Assembly: GCA_913778495.1 (NCBI GenBank)
Contig: CAJYVD010000010.1
Location: 62,001 to 126,000 of the forward strand
Direction: 5' to 3'
Source: an uncultured Pantoea sp.
GTDB taxonomy: Bacteria; Pseudomonadota; Gammaproteobacteria; Enterobacterales; Enterobacteriaceae
Length of the DNA: 64,000 nt
In this document: in pieces, positions 28,213-36,047 of the stretch
Layout: each line of letters begins with the position of its first letter
How positions within the stretch are numbered: position 1 is the first letter of the stretch
The notes under the pieces: generated by a model
The model's input: the letters and a program-made list of their open reading frames with translations, nothing else
Told to the model about the DNA's origin: nothing
Databases searched by the model: none
Translations under genes and position numbers: made by a program

Positions 28213-29240
28213 AAAAACGATTCAAACAACGCGCCAGCGGCGCACAGCAGACTGCCGGAAAGCGCAAAATGTCCGTGTTGCGCTTTGGCAAGCCCGAGCC
28301 GGTACTCACCACCGGCACCGATTATCGCGATGTGTGGTACGACAACGACTTTGAGCATTACAGCCTGCCCATTGACCGGCTGGCGCTGGCGCAGCTGGTT
28401 AACCTGAATGGCCAGCACGGCGGCATACTGCACGCGCGTAAAAATATGGTGCTGTCAGATTATCTGGGCGGAGGTCTCACGCATGATGATCTTGAGGCGG
28501 GCGCGATGGATTTCCTTACGTTCGGAGATTTGGCCATCGTTAAAATTCGCAACGGCTGGGGCGATGTGGTTGCCCTGGAGCCAATGCCGGGCCTGTATAT
28601 GCGCCGCCGCAAAGACGGTGAATTTGTGGTGCTGCAACAGGGCGAGCCGCTGGTTTACGGCCCCGAGGACGTGATTTTCATCAAAATGTATGACCCGCAG
28701 CAGCAAATTTACGGCCTGCCCGACTACATCGGCGGCATTCACTCTGCGTTACTGAACAGCGAGGCGGTTATTTTCCGCCGCCGGTACTACCACAACGGGG
28801 CGCATACGGGCGGCATCCTCTATACAACCGACCCGAACATGACCGACGAGATCGAGGAAGAAATTGAGACCCAGCTTACCAACAGCAAGGGGATCGGGAA
28901 TTTCAGCACCATTCTGGTGAACATCCCGAACGGCGATAAAGAAGGCGTCCAGTTCATTCAAATGGGTGATATTGGCGCGAAGGATGAATTTGCCAACGTG
29001 AAGAATATCAGCGCGCAGGACGTGCTTAATGCGCACCGCTTTCCGGCGGGGCTGGCGGGCATCATTCCGCAAAATACGGGGGGACTGGGCGACCCGGAGA
29101 AAGCCGAGGCTACTTATAAAAAAAATGAGGTGGCACCAATTCAGCGGCGACTGATGCAGGCGGTAAATGGTGATCCGGACGTGCCGGATCACCTTTACCT
29201 AAAATTTGCCCCAGAATCAACGAACAAGGATGCGGTGTGA
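28209..29240 (+). CDS. Q: Portal protein (gpQ)
   Basis: A 343-aa P2-type portal (PBSX-family). Motifs include DYRDVWYDNDFEHYSLPIDR, LPDYIGGIHSALLNSEAVIFRRRYYHNGAH and HRFPAGLAGIIPQNTGGLGDPEKAE. Forms the dodecameric head vertex where DNA enters and the tail joins. Confidence 0.93.
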   Translation: MKKRFKQRASGAQQTAGKRKMSVLRFGKPEPVLTTGTDYRDVWYDNDFEHYSLPIDRLALAQLVNLNGQHGGILHARKNMVLSDYLGGGLTHDDLEAGAMDFLTFGDLAIVKIRNGWGDVVALEPMPGLYMRRRKDGEFVVLQQGEPLVYGPEDVIFIKMYDPQQQIYGLPDYIGGIHSALLNSEAVIFRRRYYHNGAHTGGILYTTDPNMTDEIEEEIETQLTNSKGIGNFSTILVNIPNGDKEGVQFIQMGDIGAKDEFANVKNISAQDVLNAHRFPAGLAGIIPQNTGGLGDPEKAEATYKKNEVAPIQRRLMQAVNGDPDVPDHLYLKFAPESTNKDAV

Positions 29241-29290
29241 TGCGAAAACGTATAAAATCCAGGCATATATTTCATGCCGGAGCCGCAAAG

Positions 29291-29551
29291 ATGCGCGTGT
29301 TAAAAATCGAGTGCCCAGAGTGCAAATCTAATGCGGTTATCCGTAAAACCAACAGAAAACATCGCGATATTTCAGACATTTATTGCTCCTGCGCGGACGT
29401 TGAGTGTGGTCACACTTTTGTTATGAATTTGACCTTTTCACACACAATCAGCCCCAGCGCTAAAACCGGAGAATTGTTAATTCATAAGGTTATTAGCGGT
29501 ATGTCAGAAGAACAAAAGCAGCTGACACTCAAGCTACTACAGGCGAGCTAG
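29291..29551 (+). CDS. Ogr/Delta-like zinc-finger late activator
   Basis: An 86-aa protein with the Cys4 pattern CPECKSNAVIRKT ... DIYCSCADVECGHTFV, the Ogr/Delta family signature. These proteins activate late promoters by contacting the RNA polymerase alpha subunit. The ATG at 29291 has GGAG 8 bp upstream; an in-frame start overlapping the portal stop (29240) is also possible. Unusually it sits downstream of the portal gene, not beside gene D as in P2 and prophage 2. Confidence 0.82.
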   Translation: MRVLKIECPECKSNAVIRKTNRKHRDISDIYCSCADVECGHTFVMNLTFSHTISPSAKTGELLIHKVISGMSEEQKQLTLKLLQAS

Positions 29552-29745
29552 TTAGAACGCCCCTCATTCGCAGGGGCAACGCTTCTGGCCTCATGCATCA
29601 TGTCACTTAGCAAGTCTTCGGTTAACTCCCCAAGCCATTCATTCAGCAGCATCCTGCGATTTGGATCAACCTGCAAAAAATTCAGCGATTTAACAATAAA
29701 ATCAATCCTTTCCACCTTAACAATCTGACTCAACGAAGCCGACAT
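29548..29745 (-). CDS. Small LexA-controlled protein in the tum position
   Basis: A 65-aa protein (MSASLSQIVKVERIDFIVKS ...). It starts 23 bp from a perfect LexA box with a GGGAGG ribosome site. It follows gene A in the same direction, the place of the 186 antirepressor gene tum. It shares the pattern Q-(I/V)-x-(V/L)-E-R-(I/V)-(D/E)-(F/L)-I with the 50637-50828 product of prophage 2. No known family recognised. An SOS-induced antirepressor role is inferred. Confidence 0.7.
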   Translation of the reverse strand: MSASLSQIVKVERIDFIVKSLNFLQVDPNRRMLLNEWLGELTEDLLSDMMHEARSVAPANEGRSN

Positions 29746-29768
29746 TTAAACCTCCCTAACGCAAAGCA

Positions 29769-29784
29769 CTGTATACGCATACAG
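29769..29784. promoter_or_regulatory. LexA (SOS) box of the tum-position gene
   Basis: CTGTATACGCATACAG is a perfect CTGT-N8-ACAG palindrome with AC/TA flanks. It lies just upstream of the 29745 start on the minus strand. Confidence 0.88.
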
Positions 29785-29856
29785 TATAATATTGGTAAAA
29801 AAATATGAACCTTTTTTTAACCTAAGCTGGGCGCAATTTCCTGCAAATACTGGACA

Positions 29857-31911
29857 TTATCCCGGAGACCAGCCCGGCCAGACTTCACTTTCGTTAGTAT
29901 CAGCAACGTCGATTAGCCGTCCCGCTTGATACTTCACCATGCCGCACCCTCTGAACGTGATTCCCGCTCCGCTTAAAAGTCGCTCAATATCTTCCTGATC
30001 GCCCTCAAAACCCCTGGCTTTTAGTTCCATCTCTAACCGACGGCGCTGCGGCCCCGTACAGTTATTGACAGAACTCCAAGGGGCGGCGTTGCCGCCAGAT
30101 AAAACCGCCTCCGCTGACGCTTCGGCAAGTTTGGCTACCCTTTCCCACTTAACCAGACGCGTGGCGACTTCGGAACCCAAAGAATGCGGGCAATAGACGC
30201 CCTGCACGCGCTGTACGTCCTCGCCATATTCGTTGCCGCATTCTGTGATTTCATAAGCGAGGCGAACAATGAGATCGCACCGGGCAACCAGAGGACCGCC
30301 CTGCGCCTGTGTGTACGCCGCCCAGTCAACCGCAACGCTGGCCGAAGCAAGAACCGCATCCATTTCGGGATGTGCGACAGCCTGATCGCCAAGCCTGCGC
30401 AATTCACGCCACACCGTCACCGGCGCGCCGCCAATCTGCTGAAACTGACGAATGCGCCAGCGGGATGCCCATGCAGAAACAGCTTTGGCCATCTCGCGCG
30501 CGTTGCCGCCCGTCTCGCCGTCTTCCTCACCGTCAAGCGCGTAACCGTCGATATTCTTGGAGATATATTTAGCGATGTAGCCAGTCGCACTGCCCTTGGA
30601 GGGATCGATAGGCTCAACATGAAACCGCGCTTTCAGTGCTTTGGCACTGTTCAGTTCTTCGCAGTCTGCGATGCGGGCGTGATAACACATAATGTCGCGC
30701 ACAGCGTCAACGTGTTCTGGACGCATAAACAGCAGCATGTGCCAGTGCGGCGTGCCGTCATGGTGCGGCTCAACCACACGAAAGCCGAAAACGTGAATAC
30801 CGGCGCGGGATAATGCGGCTCTGATTTTTGCCCAGACAGAACACAGGTACTTCTGTGTTTCGCGTGGGCTGGCGCCGTTCCACTGTGAAACAAAGCCGCC
30901 TTTACTGTGAACAGCATGGAATCGGGAAGGCGCGGTGATGGTGTAAAAATCCCCTGCGTAGCCCTCATGGTTGGCAATATCTTCAAAGCCGCGCATTCTG
31001 GCCATAAGCTCACAGCGACGGATGGCGGGATTAGCGTTACTGCGGTTGACCATATCGGCCAGCGCAACACGGTCCCCATCTTCGTTAATGAGATCAAACT
31101 TTTTGAAAAACTCACGGTTGCGCTTTTTCTGCTCAACCCACTCCCCCATTGTCGCGCGGGAAACGTAAGGGCTAGCCGCTTTCTGCACCTGTCCTACTGC
31201 AATAGAAAGATGCTCACGCTGGAGATCGCGGCGACGCTGTAAACGCACACGCCACCATTCAGGCGACATCATGCGCAGGATGGCGCTTTCAGCGTTACGA
31301 CGCTTTATCTTTCCTGTTTTCTTTGCTGACAACCAATAAGGCGGTGTTGTCCCGCATTTGATTGCTTCTTTAGCCAGGAAAGCGTAACCATCAGCCGTGC
31401 GCTGGGCTAAATCTTCACCGCTCACCTTTTCGTGGGTAGCGGTCATTTCTGCCCAGCTATGAAAGGCTTCGCCTAAGTGGCTGGCCACTTCATAGGCCAG
31501 ATCGCGAATACGGTCACGGCCATAACTCGGCAGCGCATCAAGGTTGTCCTTAAAGGGTGACGGCATACCCGCCGTGTAGTCACGCTGCCATGCTGCATTA
31601 ACCAGCTTAAGACGTGGCAATACACTCTTGCCGATGGTATCGCGCAAAAATGTATTGGCACGGCGACGGCCGTTATTTCCAGACTTGAGGATCGATTCAT
31701 ATCGCTGGCCAAAGTAACCGGCCAGATAATCAGGAATGTCGTGCAGATACTGGCTGCGCCAGTCGTGGTCTGTGGCATCGCAGTGCCAGAGTTTTAGCTC
31801 GGTGTGGGTTATGCCACGCGGTGCGCCGGGCGCAAAGTGATAACGCTGCGATTTAAGCGCAGCGTGATGATCACCGTTTCTTTCTACGACCTGCAAACTG
31901 GCTGCCGTCAC
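29857..31911 (-). CDS. A: Replication endonuclease A (rolling circle, HUH)
   Basis: A 684-aa initiator. The HUH metal motif is PHWHMLLFM (within HHDGTPHWHMLLFM), and the catalytic tyrosine pair is GYIAKYISKNIDGY, as in P2 A (Y-x3-Y). P2 A nicks the origin within its own gene and primes rolling-circle replication. The matching origin-like sequence lies near the 3' end (30054-30080). It follows the dam gene. Confidence 0.92.
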   Translation of the reverse strand: MTAASLQVVERNGDHHAALKSQRYHFAPGAPRGITHTELKLWHCDATDHDWRSQYLHDIPDYLAGYFGQRYESILKSGNNGRRRANTFLRDTIGKSVLPRLKLVNAAWQRDYTAGMPSPFKDNLDALPSYGRDRIRDLAYEVASHLGEAFHSWAEMTATHEKVSGEDLAQRTADGYAFLAKEAIKCGTTPPYWLSAKKTGKIKRRNAESAILRMMSPEWWRVRLQRRRDLQREHLSIAVGQVQKAASPYVSRATMGEWVEQKKRNREFFKKFDLINEDGDRVALADMVNRSNANPAIRRCELMARMRGFEDIANHEGYAGDFYTITAPSRFHAVHSKGGFVSQWNGASPRETQKYLCSVWAKIRAALSRAGIHVFGFRVVEPHHDGTPHWHMLLFMRPEHVDAVRDIMCYHARIADCEELNSAKALKARFHVEPIDPSKGSATGYIAKYISKNIDGYALDGEEDGETGGNAREMAKAVSAWASRWRIRQFQQIGGAPVTVWRELRRLGDQAVAHPEMDAVLASASVAVDWAAYTQAQGGPLVARCDLIVRLAYEITECGNEYGEDVQRVQGVYCPHSLGSEVATRLVKWERVAKLAEASAEAVLSGGNAAPWSSVNNCTGPQRRRLEMELKARGFEGDQEDIERLLSGAGITFRGCGMVKYQAGRLIDVADTNESEVWPGWSPG
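30054..30080. other. Putative phage replication origin (gpA nick site)
   Basis: This 27-bp stretch, inside gene A and coding SSVNNCT, is identical to 51320-51346 in prophage 2 although the surrounding genes differ. On the minus strand it reads CTTGGAGTTCTGTCAATAAC, which resembles the P2 origin nick region (GGAGTCCTGTCAA, from recall). Confidence 0.7.
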
Positions 31912-31927
31912 TTTGAAGTCTCAGTGT

Positions 31928-32749
31928 TCACGAGTGAATCCCATTTGCTTTTGCAAAAGGACCACGAACAGCGATGATTTCCGCAGCTTTCTTTCCTTCA
32001 CCTGCCGCCACGCCAACAGAGCGGGCCGCATTGACGCTGAAAAGCTCATAGGCATTGAACATGCTGCGGGTAAAGGGGGTGTCGCTGTTGGAAGCGATGA
32101 CGGGGCAGCGTTCTGACACGCTGGTTAACATGCTTGCCAGATCACGCTGTGCGGCCTTATCAAAGCCTCCAGTGTGGTAGTTGGTAAACGTGCCGTCATA
32201 AGGGGGATCGCAGTACACCACGTCGCCAGTACGGGTAAGGCTCAATGTCTCGCGAAAATCCGCGCAAATGAACGTCGCACGCTGCGCCTTGGCGGCGAAT
32301 GCCTCGATTTCTTCAAGAGGAAAGTAAGGGTTGGCGTAGTTTCCAAAAGGAACATTAAACTCACCCTTCCCGTTGTAACGGCAAAGGCCACGGTAGCCAT
32401 GACGATTCAGATAAAGGAAATAGGCGGCACGCTCCAGCAGGGTTAGAGAGGCGGTGTGATTGAACTGCTCACGTATCTTGTAATAGTCCTCAGCCGATTT
32501 GTTTTGTGCATACAGGCTAAGAGCCAGCACAATAAACAGGCGCGTATGCTCTTTAATCTGACGATAGAGATTAATCAGATCGGGATTGATATCGGCGACC
32601 AGATAGGCGGGATAATCTGTAGCCATCATCACGGCACACGAACCCGCGAACGGCTCAACCAGTCGATCGCCTGCGGGCAAATGCCCAGAAAGAGCGGGCA
32701 TCATGCCCGCTTTGCTTCCGGCCCATTTCAAAATAGATTTTACTGCCAT
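31928..32749 (-). CDS. DNA adenine methylase, Dam type
   Basis: A 273-aa alpha-class N6-adenine methyltransferase: AdoMet motif LVEPFAGSCAV (about residues 31-41) and catalytic DPPY in VVYCDPPYDGTF (about 175-186). Likely target GATC by similarity to D12-class phage Dam. It may protect phage DNA or tune promoter activity. It is in the leftward early operon. Confidence 0.9.
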   Translation of the reverse strand: MAVKSILKWAGSKAGMMPALSGHLPAGDRLVEPFAGSCAVMMATDYPAYLVADINPDLINLYRQIKEHTRLFIVLALSLYAQNKSAEDYYKIREQFNHTASLTLLERAAYFLYLNRHGYRGLCRYNGKGEFNVPFGNYANPYFPLEEIEAFAAKAQRATFICADFRETLSLTRTGDVVYCDPPYDGTFTNYHTGGFDKAAQRDLASMLTSVSERCPVIASNSDTPFTRSMFNAYELFSVNAARSVGVAAGEGKKAAEIIAVRGPFAKANGIHS

Positions 32750-32979
32750 GCTGCACCGCCCTGGCCATCAATGGCAGTTGCTTCCTGCCGAATCAGCTCG
32801 ACGATTTCAGTCGCTGACATACCGCTGTTGGCCGCATGTGTGGCCATACGGTCAAGACGGGCAGAAATCTTTGTGGCCGCATCTTTAACGCCATCCTGAC
32901 GGGCTTCATTGCACAGTCGTTGCACCAGTTCAGCGTTGCCAGCGGCAGCATTTGGCAGATCCTGACGTGTCATTCTCAT
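32740..32979 (-). CDS. DUF2732-like small early protein
   Basis: A 79-aa helical protein (ELVQRLCNEARQDGVKDAATKISARLDRMATHAANSGMSATEIVELIRQEATAI region) with the same C-terminal phrase AAELIRQEA type as the prophage 2 protein at 53395-53613. Function unknown. Good GGAG ribosome site before the ATG. Confidence 0.75.
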   Translation of the reverse strand: MRMTRQDLPNAAAGNAELVQRLCNEARQDGVKDAATKISARLDRMATHAANSGMSATEIVELIRQEATAIDGQGGAAWQ

Positions 32980-33054
32980 GGGTATTGCTCCGTTTTAGAG
33001 CGCACGAATCCCCGGCCATATTTTGATGGCCGCAGAAAACGCACGCTTTATGGG

Positions 33055-33480
33055 TTAGTGACGCAGAAAAGAGGAATTTAAAATCGCGGAACGGAATACA
33101 ACCGGCACCGACTGATTAGGTGCTGTCAGCTGATGCAGCTCATACGTATTGCTCCACCACGTACGCAGCATGGCCACAACAGGCGACGCACCCAGCAGGC
33201 CGGCGGAGAAATAAAGCGCGCGGATCGCACTCAGCGCTTCCACTTGAGCCACTTTATTTTCTGCCTCACGGTATGCGCGGCACCAGAATGCAGCGCACGC
33301 GGACAGCAATTGCACTTGGTTATCCAGTTCAATGGTGTCGTTGAAAATGAAGCCGCGCAACGCAACACTGCTGCCGTTGTCATCGCACTTGCTGATGAAG
33401 AAATCAGCGTAATCAACATCTACTCCCCAAGTCTGGAAATCAGATAACAGCCCTTTTTTATCTACCGCTATAACTTGCAT
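33055..33480 (-). CDS. Early phage protein of unknown function
   Basis: A 141-aa protein starting MQVIAVDKKGLLSDFQTWG; GAGGTG precedes this ATG. It has moderate hydrophobic character in the middle (QLLSACAAFWCRAYREAE). I do not recognise the family. Part of the leftward early operon. Confidence 0.65.
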   Translation of the reverse strand: MQVIAVDKKGLLSDFQTWGVDVDYADFFISKCDDNGSSVALRGFIFNDTIELDNQVQLLSACAAFWCRAYREAENKVAQVEALSAIRALYFSAGLLGASPVVAMLRTWWSNTYELHQLTAPNQSVPVVFRSAILNSSFLRH

Positions 33481-33487
33481 AAGCACC

Positions 33488-33880
33488 TCACGAAGCACGA
33501 TTTATCGTGTTATCACGCAGCTGCTGCCGCGCTTTGATTAAATTGTCTATTGGCGTTCCCGGAACAGGCGGAACAGCACGCGCAGCCTTTAATGCTGATG
33601 GCGACTGCTGTTTTTCTGGCTGGAATGCCAACGGCCCCAATCCCTTGAACATATCCACCATGCATTTGAGTCGCTGGATGCCGCGTTTAATCTGATGCAG
33701 TTCGCGCGCAGAAAACTGCGCCCATGTGTATCGGCAGTGACGGGATTTAAGGCCCGCCGCGTGCAGGATCACTCCGCGCTGATGTTCGCTCAGACGCTCC
33801 CAGATTTTGTGAGCCTGCGTACTGTGGCCAGACACCATCTGCCGCAATACACCCAGCCATTTTTCATCGTTTGATTTCAC
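33488..33880 (-). CDS. Early phage protein of unknown function, basic
   Basis: A 130-aa protein when started at the GTG at 33880, which has AGGAGG 6 bp upstream; the open frame extends to 33958 without a ribosome site. It is rich in His, Lys and Arg with KIWERLSEHQRGVILHAAGLK and HQIKRGIQRLKCMVDMF. No family recognised. Confidence 0.68.
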   Translation of the reverse strand: MKSNDEKWLGVLRQMVSGHSTQAHKIWERLSEHQRGVILHAAGLKSRHCRYTWAQFSARELHQIKRGIQRLKCMVDMFKGLGPLAFQPEKQQSPSALKAARAVPPVPGTPIDNLIKARQQLRDNTINRAS

Positions 33881-34016
33881 GTTTGGCCTCCTGATTTTTT
33901 GGAGTAAGTGCCGGGTTCCAGCGACGTCCGTTTGCCAGCTGTATCGTGCCGTGCCCAAAGGACGGCATTTGCTGGACGGGTGACTGACGAGTTAGAAAAT
34001 TGACGAATACGAACAT
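33864..34016 (-). CDS. Small DUF2724/Fil-like protein
   Basis: A 50-aa protein (MFVFVNFLTRQSPVQQMPSF ... GHGTIQLANGRRWNP) with GAGGTGAG upstream. The QSP ... GHG ... G(R/K)RWxP pattern resembles the small early proteins annotated as DUF2724 or filamentation protein Fil in 186-like phages. It overlaps the next gene's start. Confidence 0.6.
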   Translation of the reverse strand: MFVFVNFLTRQSPVQQMPSFGHGTIQLANGRRWNPALTPKNQEAKREIKR

Positions 34017-34023
34017 GCTCACC

Positions 34024-34530
34024 TCACGCAACGATGCCGGGCATGGCAGAACTGACCACATCAACCGCCGCCGCCAGTGCGGGTACGGTCTGGAAACGAC
34101 TCTCAACGGAATAGACGAGTAAGGACAGGCTACGAATAGCATCGCTGGCCTTATCCAGAATCTGATTGCGGCGCGCAACGGTCATCTTCTCCGTTGAAAC
34201 CGCTTCACCTGCGATCACTCCTACACTGGCCACCGCAGTTAACGCACAAAACTGCATGTTTTCAGCTCGGGCGTTGTTAACCGGTACTGATGGCTGGCAA
34301 TTTAACTGGCGCAGAAAACCGTCCAGGATAGTCGGATCTTCTGTGTGGTCGATGATGGCGAGCAACTCGGGCAGCGTCAGCTGGTGCGGCTGCTCCGGGT
34401 TTAGCTTGTTGCGCAGTGTTGCGGGCTGCATACCAACTGCTTTGGCTAAGTTGGTAACGTTATGTGCCAAGGAAAAATAGCGACAAGCATCATCAAGATA
34501 GTTACGTGCTGAAACTTTATAATCGTACAT
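34024..34530 (-). CDS. CII-like regulator
   Basis: A 168-aa protein with an N-terminal helix-turn-helix (YFSLAHNVTNLAKAVGMQPATLRNKLNPEQPHQLTLPELLAI region, residues 15-55), as in 186 CII, which activates establishment of lysogeny. The ATG at 34530 has GAGGTG upstream. Prophage 2 has no counterpart. Confidence 0.8.
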   Translation of the reverse strand: MYDYKVSARNYLDDACRYFSLAHNVTNLAKAVGMQPATLRNKLNPEQPHQLTLPELLAIIDHTEDPTILDGFLRQLNCQPSVPVNNARAENMQFCALTAVASVGVIAGEAVSTEKMTVARRNQILDKASDAIRSLSLLVYSVESRFQTVPALAAAVDVVSSAMPGIVA

Positions 34531-34560
34531 GATTCGCACCTCGCGAATTGCTAGCCTAAA

Positions 34561-34782
34561 TTACGCCTGAAGCGAAATTCTGCATTCGCTTAATGCTTCA
34601 ACTGTAAGCGCGGCCATATTCACTTCAACGCGCGCACGTGGCTTGTCGCCCTTTCCACGAATAGGTAAACGGCCATCGCGAACCATGTCGCGTGCAGTTC
34701 CCATAGCTATTCCTGTTAGGCGGCAATACTCCTCAAGCGGCAGGTAGGGCGTGGGGATGGTGATTGTAATGTTAGGGCGCAT
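34561..34782 (-). CDS. Cox-like regulator/excisionase
   Basis: A 73-aa winged-helix-like DNA-binding protein (YLPLEEYCRLTGIAMGTARD ... VEVNMAALTVEAL), similar in pattern to regulators annotated as Cox in P2-like prophages. It should act as excision factor and as repressor of the lysogenic promoter. It is the first gene of the leftward early operon, divergent from cI; AAGGAG precedes the ATG at 34782. Confidence 0.72.
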   Translation of the reverse strand: MRPNITITIPTPYLPLEEYCRLTGIAMGTARDMVRDGRLPIRGKGDKPRARVEVNMAALTVEALSECRISLQA

Positions 34783-34796
34783 AGGGCAAACTCCTT

Positions 34797-34879
34797 CATT
34801 CGTTTGAATGCAGCAACATTCAACAATATTCACGTTTATCGAACTTACAACACGGAGACTAATTCGACTAAATCGAATT
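34797..34879. promoter_or_regulatory. Early/lysogenic control region with operator-like dyads
   Basis: Several inverted repeats lie between the Cox-like and CI genes: CATTCgtttGAATG (34797-34810) and AATTCGA-ctaaa-TCGAATT (34861-34879), plus repeated ATTCA words between. They are candidate CI and Cox operators. Confidence 0.6.
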
Positions 34880-34891
34880 TGCAACCAATAA

Positions 34892-35479
34892 ATGCGAGAT
34901 AATGGAAAACTCACCCTACCAACTGATAGCGCATTGGTCTTAGATCGTGTTTGTGAGGCTTACGGCTTCGGCACGTCGCTGCAACTTGCCGATCATTTGG
35001 AGATGGCACCCAGCAGCATGTCAGCCAGGAGAAAACGGGGCACCTTTCCGGCAGACATAGTTGTGCAATGCGTTATAGAGACCGGTGTTAGCCTCGAATG
35101 GTTAACAAACGGCTCTGGCAGGAAGTACAAGGATGACTCGTCAGACATACTCAATCTGCCGCGAAAAAAACTCGTTGACGGAAAGCTGTTTGATTCTGGA
35201 TTTGCAATGCTTGATAAGGCTTTCTTCCGTGAAGGATCTCCATTACCCACTGACGCTTTTTGCCTTATAGACGAAAGCTTGCAATATATTATTGATACAA
35301 AATTCTCTGAAATTTACGACGGGGAATGGTTAGTCAATATTGAAGGGAAATTAAGCGTCCGAACTTTAGGGCGCATACCAATTAGAAAAATTAGAGTTAG
35401 TGGCATTGGCATGGCCTTTGATTGCAATATTGATGATATAGAAGTGCTAGGACGCGTTGTTTTAAAAATAACAAACTAA
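34892..35479 (+). CDS. 186-type CI repressor
   Basis: A 195-aa repressor. The N-terminal helix-turn-helix (ICEAYGF-like VCEAYGFGTSLQLADHLEM, SSMSARRKRG) and the C-terminal oligomerisation domain ending IDDIEVLGRVVLKIT match the 186 CI layout. It has no obvious Ala-Gly self-cleavage site or Ser-Lys peptidase pair, so SOS induction would need an antirepressor. No clear ribosome site precedes the ATG, which could mean a near-leaderless transcript. Confidence 0.85.
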   Translation: MRDNGKLTLPTDSALVLDRVCEAYGFGTSLQLADHLEMAPSSMSARRKRGTFPADIVVQCVIETGVSLEWLTNGSGRKYKDDSSDILNLPRKKLVDGKLFDSGFAMLDKAFFREGSPLPTDAFCLIDESLQYIIDTKFSEIYDGEWLVNIEGKLSVRTLGRIPIRKIRVSGIGMAFDCNIDDIEVLGRVVLKITN

Positions 35480-35493
35480 CAGGATGATTAATA

Positions 35494-36045
35494 ATGTTTG
35501 ACTATAAAAAGGCTACACAGCAGCAGTTAAAAGATGAATATAAGCGGCTTTCTGATGTGGTTTCTAGTACATCATTTGGAACCAAAAAGGAATTTTTCCA
35601 CTTACCGAATATTCTAAATGATAATGAACAACCAATAGCTATAGCCAGTGGCGCGATGGATGGTAACACCTGGCTTATCACCTTAACTAATCAGCGTGTA
35701 ATTTTTCTTGATAAAGGTATGCTTTTCGGCGTTAAGCAAGTTGATATCAGCCTTAAAGATGTAGTTGGCGTTGGTGGCAAAACAGGAATGATTTTAGGAT
35801 CAATAACGATTTCAACCAGCGGCCAAAATTACACAATTAAAGATGTAGCTAAGCAATGCGTTATCCCTTTTACAAACCTCGTCAATGCAACGCGTAACAA
35901 CTTAAACAATCCAGCAGCTAAAACACCATCAACTAATGAAAACGATGTTGTTGCTCAACTCGAACGACTAGCCTCATTAAGAGAAAAAGGCATTCTTACT
36001 GAGGAAGAATTTTTACAGCAAAAACAAAAAATCCTTAATACGTAA
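35494..36045 (+). CDS. PH-domain/SHOCT protein, prophage accessory gene
   Basis: A 183-aa protein. Residues 45-120 look like a bacterial PH domain of the YokE type (TWLITLTNQRVIFLDKGMLFGVKQVDISLKDVVGVGGKTG region). The C-terminal 27 residues are a SHOCT motif (LASLREKGILTEEEFLQQKQKIL). It sits between cI and int, same strand, AGGA ribosome site, so it is probably expressed in the lysogen. AT-rich. The role is unknown; defence or exclusion is only a guess. Confidence 0.75.
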   Translation: MFDYKKATQQQLKDEYKRLSDVVSSTSFGTKKEFFHLPNILNDNEQPIAIASGAMDGNTWLITLTNQRVIFLDKGMLFGVKQVDISLKDVVGVGGKTGMILGSITISTSGQNYTIKDVAKQCVIPFTNLVNATRNNLNNPAAKTPSTNENDVVAQLERLASLREKGILTEEEFLQQKQKILNT

Positions 36046-36047
36046 TC

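Noticed and set aside
29552-29856. cos site between portal/ogr and gene A
   Set aside because: Expected here by P2 order, but no sequence close to the known P2 cos could be recognised by eye.
34561-34914. 117-codon version of the Cox-like gene
   Set aside because: The extra N-terminus crosses the operator region and overlaps cI; ATG at 34782 has AAGGAG and gives the family length.
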